Assembly: GCF_014529535.1 (NCBI RefSeq)
Contig: NW_023503555.1
Coordinates: forward strand, 1,488,001 to 1,552,000
Reading direction: 5' to 3'
Origin: Bradysia coprophila
Taxonomy: Eukaryota; Arthropoda; Insecta; Diptera; Sciaridae
DNA length: 64,000 nt
How positions within the stretch are numbered: position 1 is the first letter of the stretch; each line of letters starts with the position of its first letter. The translations under genes and the position numbers were made by a program. A model generated the notes under the pieces. It did not search any database, was not told the origin of the DNA, and saw only the letters and a program-made list of their open reading frames with translations. Positions 58,778-64,000 of this stretch are shown piece after piece.

Positions 58778-59505
58778 GGGGCCGTGCTTGTTCTTTAATG
58801 TTTTTAACCGAATGCAACACTGCAACTCACCTGCAGAGCGAGGCTATTAATACTAAACCGAGTCAAAAAAACAAACAAACAGAGCAAACAGCTCTTCCCT
58901 TACCCAACTTGATCACGTGAAGTGAAAAATAGTGAAGCAAAGACGCTGTTTCGACCTAACAAACAAATGCACAGGCGATGAAAAATCTGAACTTTTAAAA
59001 AATTTGCTGCGAGTAATTGGTGACACCGGTGCTGAAGTTTCCTCGCTAACGTTTGATGGTACTGGTAGTAACATTGGTATGGTTAAACTTCTCGGTGCAA
59101 ATTTTGATCCCTCAAATTTCAAACCCTATTTTGAGAATCCATATACAAACCAACGAATACACGTATTCCTTGATGCATGCCATATGGTTGAGCTACTTCG
59201 AAACAATTGGGCATCAAAAGGAATATTTTATGATGAAAATGACCGGGAAATTATATGGGAATATAATAGAAATGCTTGAACGTCTACAAAGTGAAAAACG
59301 GTTATCGCTGGGTACGAAGCTGACAAGGCAGCACATCAAGTTTCATAACAATAAAATGAAAGTCAGCCTCTTTAAAATTACAATTTGATGTTGAAATATA
59401 GCGAATTTAAAAATGTTTTTGCAACTATTCTTGCAGATATTTATATCATTTAAACATATGATTTTTCATTTTAATTTGTCGGTTTGTTCTATTGAGACGG
59501 CCCTT
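58778..59505 (+). pseudogene. Truncated, frameshifted P-element transposase
   Basis: The left end (GGGGCCGTGCTTG, CGAGGCTATTAATACTAA, TTACCCAACTTGATCACGTG) is shared with the MITE at 25055-25430. The frame from about 58932 reads SLTFDGTGSNIGMVKLLG, then FLDACHMVELLRN and IIWEY, the pattern of the P-element/THAP9 transposase core. The frame is lost near 59265-59275 and continues in another frame with IIEMLERLQSE, LTRQHIKFHNNKMKVSL, also typical of the family, ending at a stop near 59388. The N-terminal THAP zinc finger and most of the C-terminus are absent. A right end may be the ACGGCCC near 59498. Not functional. Confidence 0.85.
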
Positions 59506-60174
59506 TGTCCATACATAAAAACAAAAATGTTTATACGTCTTTACAAGTATTCGTTGCATGAGTGATCATTCTAACCTAAATTTTATTGACGTTTCCCGTA
59601 CAATAGGTAAACAGCTAGTTCTCATTCTAATGTCTACGTCACAAGCATAGATGTACACAAGTGAATCGATCGATGGAATCCTGCCATTGACATCATACGA
59701 GAGGTCTACTAAATTGATGTTAATAATTTCTGCAAGTCGAATAGTTGCAATGTTGCAGGATAAATTGAGTTTAACTGTTGAACTTTCTCTATGACACTGC
59801 TTCTCTTAGTCGAACTTGTGGTGACCCATCATCATAGTAACTCATTCAATCATTCCAAATCTAAGTCGCCTGAGACTTTACTTTATATACAATGTTTGCT
59901 CATGAATAAAATCAGTATATCCACGGCCTTGGCCGGATACACATCTATGGAGTTTCATTTATAGATCTTGTATTAGTTGACTGTAGACATTCTATATGGT
60001 CGAGATTAACTCCCATAAACTACTAACCATATGATCGACTTTTTCGACTTTGTAAGTTTCGATAAACTTCAACAGCATTGCAACAAACTTGAAAAAACCC
60101 TCTACACTGTACTGTTTTGCAAATAGTTTCTAATTTCTAATTGTGCAACATCGTAAGTGAACCTATATCGAGTC
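59506..60174. other. Intergenic DNA upstream of the unknown gene
   Basis: No repeat or coding region recognised. A TATATA word lies near 59885, too far from the ATG to assign. Confidence 0.4.
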
Positions 60175-60984
60175 ATGGCTGCGACCTATAGATTCGCCTT
60201 GGACAATCCTCAGTTGCAGCAGACAGATCTGGCCGAAATACGGAAAATATCGAGTGGCAAATGGTTTGGGGCAATAAACGGACATGGCACCGGCAATTCG
60301 GCATATTTGAAATATACGCTCTTCAACGTGAGCGATGTGGTGCAAGTCTTGTTCGTCAACTTCTGCCATTCCAAATCCGTCGATATAGACATTTTCATGG
60401 TTCAGACGGAGGAAATCCTCAATCAATGGAATTTACGGATCGTTTGGACTTTGCAGGATGGTGAGCACAAGGGTCCGACCACAGTCCTGCCGCTGGTTCA
60501 TTTCGTTAATGAATCATTTGTATTCCTCAAACGAACGGTCATAACGGATATGGATGGAGTTGCCGTATTCTACAATTTCATGTTGCCAGAGCTCATAAGT
60601 TCAGTACCGATTCTGGCTGACAAATTGAGGAACATTGAACGTGCTGTGGCCAATGTTCGTCGTGACGTCGATCATCTCAAAGATTTCGCCATAAGCCAAG
60701 TCATGATTGACAGATTACGGAATATGTACTACAGAATCACTGGTGCAATGGTGCAATACAATGCAAGTGGCAAAATCACACAGACCGTAATGGATTTAAT
60801 CAATCTGATGCATGCACGTAATGGTGTTATCGATATGGATGCTCTGGAAGCGAATGCCAGATCGATGATTGAATTTATCGACATTTTGTTGGAAAATTTA
60901 AACGAAACAGGCCGCACCATTTCATACGGTTCGACAGGATTGGATCCACATTTTCATCAGATACTGCAGACCTATCGATATTGA
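60175..60984 (+). CDS. Unrecognised protein, 269 aa, first part of a broken or bipartite gene
   Basis: The first ATG of the frame (MAATYRFALDNPQLQQTDLA) is at 60175. Codon use is clearly less AT-rich than the flanks. The middle is hydrophobic and beta-like (VVQVLFVNFCHS, VDIDIFMVQTEEI, ESFVFLKRTVITD). The second half is helical with coiled-coil character (ILADKLRNIERAVANVRRDV, LEANARSMIEFIDILLENL). No signal peptide or membrane span. I recognise no family. After the TGA at 60982-60984 the same frame stays open and continues into MPYEALLF at 61003. It is either a gene ending here, a nonsense-mutated pseudogene, or a stop-readthrough product. A captured viral or transposon gene cannot be excluded. 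Confidence 0.6.
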   Translation: MAATYRFALDNPQLQQTDLAEIRKISSGKWFGAINGHGTGNSAYLKYTLFNVSDVVQVLFVNFCHSKSVDIDIFMVQTEEILNQWNLRIVWTLQDGEHKGPTTVLPLVHFVNESFVFLKRTVITDMDGVAVFYNFMLPELISSVPILADKLRNIERAVANVRRDVDHLKDFAISQVMIDRLRNMYYRITGAMVQYNASGKITQTVMDLINLMHARNGVIDMDALEANARSMIEFIDILLENLNETGRTISYGSTGLDPHFHQILQTYRY

Positions 60985-61002
60985 TTTTCCCAACATCCCG
61001 AT

Positions 61003-61467
61003 ATGCCATATGAGGCTTTGCTCTTTTCATTCGACTACGAATTGTCCATCATAGCAAAAAGGAAGAAGAATAGACCTGCGACGGCAAATCATTATCTGCT
61101 GCATCGGTTGATGGATGGCTGCACGTACTATGAGGACTTCACTTTTTGGTGTGGAAGTACCACGAAAGTGGTTAACTACCCAAGTATGAATATAAATTCA
61201 TTTGTTAAAGATTTACAGAAATGCTTAACAAAATAATTCTAATAATTAAACAAGGCTAGACGCTTCATCGAAACATCGGAACGCAATAACCACCTGGCTC
61301 CGGACAAAGTTATATCGGATTATGAGAACTTATGCGCTGCAGTGTTGAGGATCTCCACGAAACACATTGTCCATCGGACTCAACGAGCTATGGAATTCTG
61401 TGAATTTCACAATCTAATCAGTGATGAAAAACCAGCTGTTGGCAGTCCAGTGAAATATACCAAATGT
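61003..61467 (+). pseudogene. Continuation of the unrecognised gene, truncated by a MITE
   Basis: In the same frame as 60175-60984, 61003-61167 reads PYEALLFSFDYELSIIAKRK to TTK. A phase-0 GT-AG interval 61168-61254 (87 bp) would join it to 61255-61467 (ARRFIETSERNNHLAPDKVI, VLRISTKHIVHRTQRAMEFC, EKPAVGSPVKYTK). The reading then runs into the MITE that starts near 61469 and meets its stop codon. Composition matches the upstream part, so one original gene is likely. Function unknown. Confidence 0.45.
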
Positions 61468-61468
61468 A

Positions 61469-61622
61469 GTCTTATAGATCATCTTCAAGGCCGTTTGAAA
61501 TGCCATCCACTTTAAGAAATGCCATCCATGTTTAAAAAAATCTCATACAAATGATTGAATTAACGAAACTTAAGTGATGTTATGTCTGAAAGTACAGTAT
61601 CTTGAAGATGATCTATATATAA
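61469..61622. mobile_element. MITE, about 150 bp, with GATCATCTTCAAG ends
   Basis: TCTTATAGATCATCTTCAAG at left is inverted at right as CTTGAAGATGATCTATATAT. Inside, ATGCCATCCACTTTAAG and AATGCCATCCATGTTTAA repeat each other. TA next to each end suggests a Tc1/mariner-type target, but this is not certain. It terminates the coding region before it. Confidence 0.7.
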
Positions 61623-63469
61623 GTGTTAGAATTTAAACTAATATCAACGATATCCCTCCACATTGATGACAATTCAAGAAAAAAATCGGAAATTGTCAGT
61701 ACGAGCCGGAGGCAAGTTAGCTAACTTTTCGTGCGCATAAAACAACCACTTATGGATGTGTTATGGAAGAAGCTTTTTGTTCGGAGTCTGATCTCATTTT
61801 ACTGTGCGGATATCAATTTGACGAAATTAATGCAATTCCTAACAAAACATACGTGTTACTGCCAGCAACAATGTACAGATGGCACCGGCTCGCTCATCAT
61901 AACTGATCGTATAACTGATCGTATAACTGCGTACATAACCTAATTTCGTGGAATTCAGAATTTTGTAGCTTTCATCAACTTCATTATACAACTGCAATAA
62001 GTCGTTTGTATGATGACCGCTTGATTGCTCACTCAATTCCCCTGGCTTCACCCTCATTAACAAGACACAAATACCGAATGTCCCATCCCCGAGACGCATC
62101 GTCTGCCGCACCTCAAAGAAACTAAATCAACGCACAACAAACAGATCATTAGGATCTTCCCTTACCCCCAGGATTCACGTTAAGTGATGACAAAAGAAAA
62201 CAGACGGATTAACCATTTAGAAACGTGTTAGGAAGCCTGACCGAGATGGTTCGGTAAGTCTGAGACCATTACTTTGTATCGCTTGAAAATTAAAACTACA
62301 CAAATGAAAGTCAATGAATTCGTATAGGGCAATACGGGACACAATTTTTGTTTTATCACTGAAACATACCGCATAATAAATGAATTAATTGAAACTCATT
62401 TCATGTAAATAATTTACCACATACTCATCATAAAAATGATTGTTAGTCGCAACAATCAACGAAAATAAAAATTTAATCTAACCTACGACACGATACCCGT
62501 TGTGTCCAATCCAGAAAGGGGTCGGTTGTTGATTTTTTTAAATTTAATATATTGAGTTCGAGACTTGCATTCATCCTAATTCGAAATTGTTACAATCAAA
62601 GAGAAAAAGTCCAAATGTTACATCGAATTTACACTCCCTCATCCTCGTCCGATAAAATTTGTTTTTAATTGTAGTGCAAGCATCCTTGTTGAACTTCAAT
62701 GAATATGTATTGATTAGATTAGAGTACATAAATTCTGACCAAGGGATATTATTCATCATGAGTGTCTTGTTTGGAAAACACCATTATTGACATGCGGGTC
62801 CATTAAAATATATGATTTCTATGTTTTTGGATGTTTGTCGATATGGGCCCTGCTATATTATAAAACTATCGTGGTCCATACCGCATGTATGAGTAGACAC
62901 ATACCCCAAGAATGATTTTGAACATTTCACATGTTTTACCAGTTGAAGGAAACAACAACAAAGAAAGTTATGTGCATCACTCTGTTGATATTATTTCGTA
63001 AATTAATAAATGGACATTGTGCTGTGTTGTAACACAAACAAACCAAAAATGATTCTTTACTTTAAAATTAATGATCCCTTAGAAAATGTATAATGCCCAA
63101 AATAATTTAAGTGTTTTTGTTACGGAGCGAGAGAAAAAAAAATGCAGCCAACAACCACACCAAGTTATTAATAAACTCTATCGGACTCGGAGCACTTTGA
63201 CGACACTTTGAATAGAAAAATATGTGCGTTTGTTAATGGACATACGGGTATGCGGCCAATGAAATTGCTTTTTAATTTAGTGTAACAATTTTTCTTTTCT
63301 TTCATTGTTATACATACCCACTTCACTATGTGTTTCTCATGAAATGTTAACGTCATTACGGGTGACAAAATTTTGTGGTTATTGTTTCGAGTCATTTCTT
63401 CATCTTTGTGAGCTAAGTTTAACACTTCACAGGTGGTCACGGAAAGTATATATCACCAGTATAACTGTC
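61623..63469. other. Intergenic DNA with a doubtful minus-strand frame
   Basis: 61839-62111 on the minus strand is open for 90 codons (RLGDGTFGICVLLMRVKPGE) with fairly balanced composition, but I recognise no family. A small direct repeat CTGATCGTATAA occurs near 61905. The rest holds nothing supportable. Confidence 0.4.
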
Positions 63470-63616
63470 GAATCTGTTACTTCGTTGAATCAAAGCATTT
63501 TCGGCAGTGATAAATAATCTTTTACTGCAATAGTTTTTAACAATACATTTTGTTTGGATTTAGGGGTCATCCAGAGCTCTTGCTTCTTTTTTCCGTTTCT
63601 GTCGATAACAGCTGAA
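63470..63616 (-). repeat. Dispersed repeat family A, copy 9 (reverse)
   Basis: Reads GAATCTGTTACTTCGTTGAA, AATCTTTTACTGCAATAG, TTAACAATACATTTTGTTTG and TCTGTCGATAACAGCTGA. Confidence 0.55.
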
Positions 63617-63658
63617 GTTACGGTACTTAATAGTATGTCTGTGATAAAATCAATCCGT

Positions 63659-63823
63659 TCAACGCACTTCAAGCAAAAGTGGTACTCTAAATAGGGTACT
63701 GAAACTTGACAGTGCTTCATACAAAATTTTACACTGTAAAAAGAGTGGGGATAAAATTTTATACAAAATAGTACTCTATTTGGCAGCTGTCATTAATAGC
63801 TCTTTTGTTTGAAGTGCGTTGAG
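63659..63823. mobile_element. MITE, about 165 bp
   Basis: The ends TCAACGCACTTCAAGCAAAA and TTTTGTTTGAAGTGCGTTGA are inverted, and the next block (TACTCTAAATAGGGTACT / AGTACTCTATTTGG) is also inverted. The interior repeats ACAAAATTTTA. Confidence 0.7.
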
Positions 63824-63920
63824 CCTGTGACATATTACCGGGCTCAGGGCAGACGGATTTTAATATCGTCGGGATATTAATTGAAATTTTCGTAGTTTTT
63901 AAAAACGTAGTGACTATTCG

Positions 63921-63978
63921 CAGGTGCCAATAGCCAAATTATTATTAAAGATGCTATTGGCAGGCGCCAATTTTATTG
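63921..63978. repeat. Short hairpin
   Basis: GGTGCCAATAGC and GCTATTGGCAGGCGCC pair across AAATTATTATTAAAGAT. It may be the end of an element continuing past the window. Confidence 0.5.
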
Positions 63979-64000
63979 TTTTAAAAATTCCGTTCGTGTA

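Overview
The window looks like AT-rich nuclear DNA of an insect, most likely a fly (Diptera). The evidence is a sloppy-paired/FoxG forkhead gene with a Drosophila-style TATA plus Inr core promoter, short GT-AG introns (57-87 bp in the genes traced here), and a mobile-element mix of P-element, hAT, copia-type LTR and many foldback MITEs. A nematoceran such as a sciarid is a guess; nothing here proves it.

Layout. 1-8.9 kb: gene-poor, with dispersed repeats. 9.1-10.4 kb: single-exon forkhead gene on the minus strand (slp-like) with a good core promoter at about 10.4 kb. 11.3-14.1 kb: a dense nest of foldback DNA just upstream of that promoter, with one 394-bp near-palindrome flanked by TTAA, one 0.5-kb inverted-repeat element and a series of 110-165 bp hairpins whose GC-rich loops look alike although their arms differ. 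14-29 kb: no convincing gene; MITEs, a tRNA-like sequence inside a 16-bp inverted repeat, and a P-element-derived MITE. 30-31.8 kb: a young non-coding LTR element with identical LTRs. 33 kb: a possible orphan exon. 36.3-37.75 kb: a hAT-type element abutting a 153-bp tandem array. 40.1-40.7 kb: a small three-exon RING-CH (MARCH-type) gene. 44.05-47.05 kb: a four-exon gene for a single-pass leucine-rich-repeat membrane protein. 47.3-58.1 kb: nested repeats, including two copies of a large repeat ending in CCCGTACGA and two hAT MITEs with perfect 8-bp target duplications. 58.8-59.5 kb: a frameshifted P-element transposase remnant. 60.2-61.5 kb: an unrecognised coding region broken by one in-frame TGA and ended by a MITE. 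61.6-64 kb: repeats.

The genes do not form a pathway. One is a transcriptional repressor of segmentation type, one a probable E3 ubiquitin ligase, one a probable cell-surface adhesion or receptor protein, and one is unknown. Most of the window is transposon-derived. The strongest unexplained pattern is the set of hairpins with unrelated arms and similar loops. All spliced models were built by eye from reading frame and GT/AG sites and have no transcript support.
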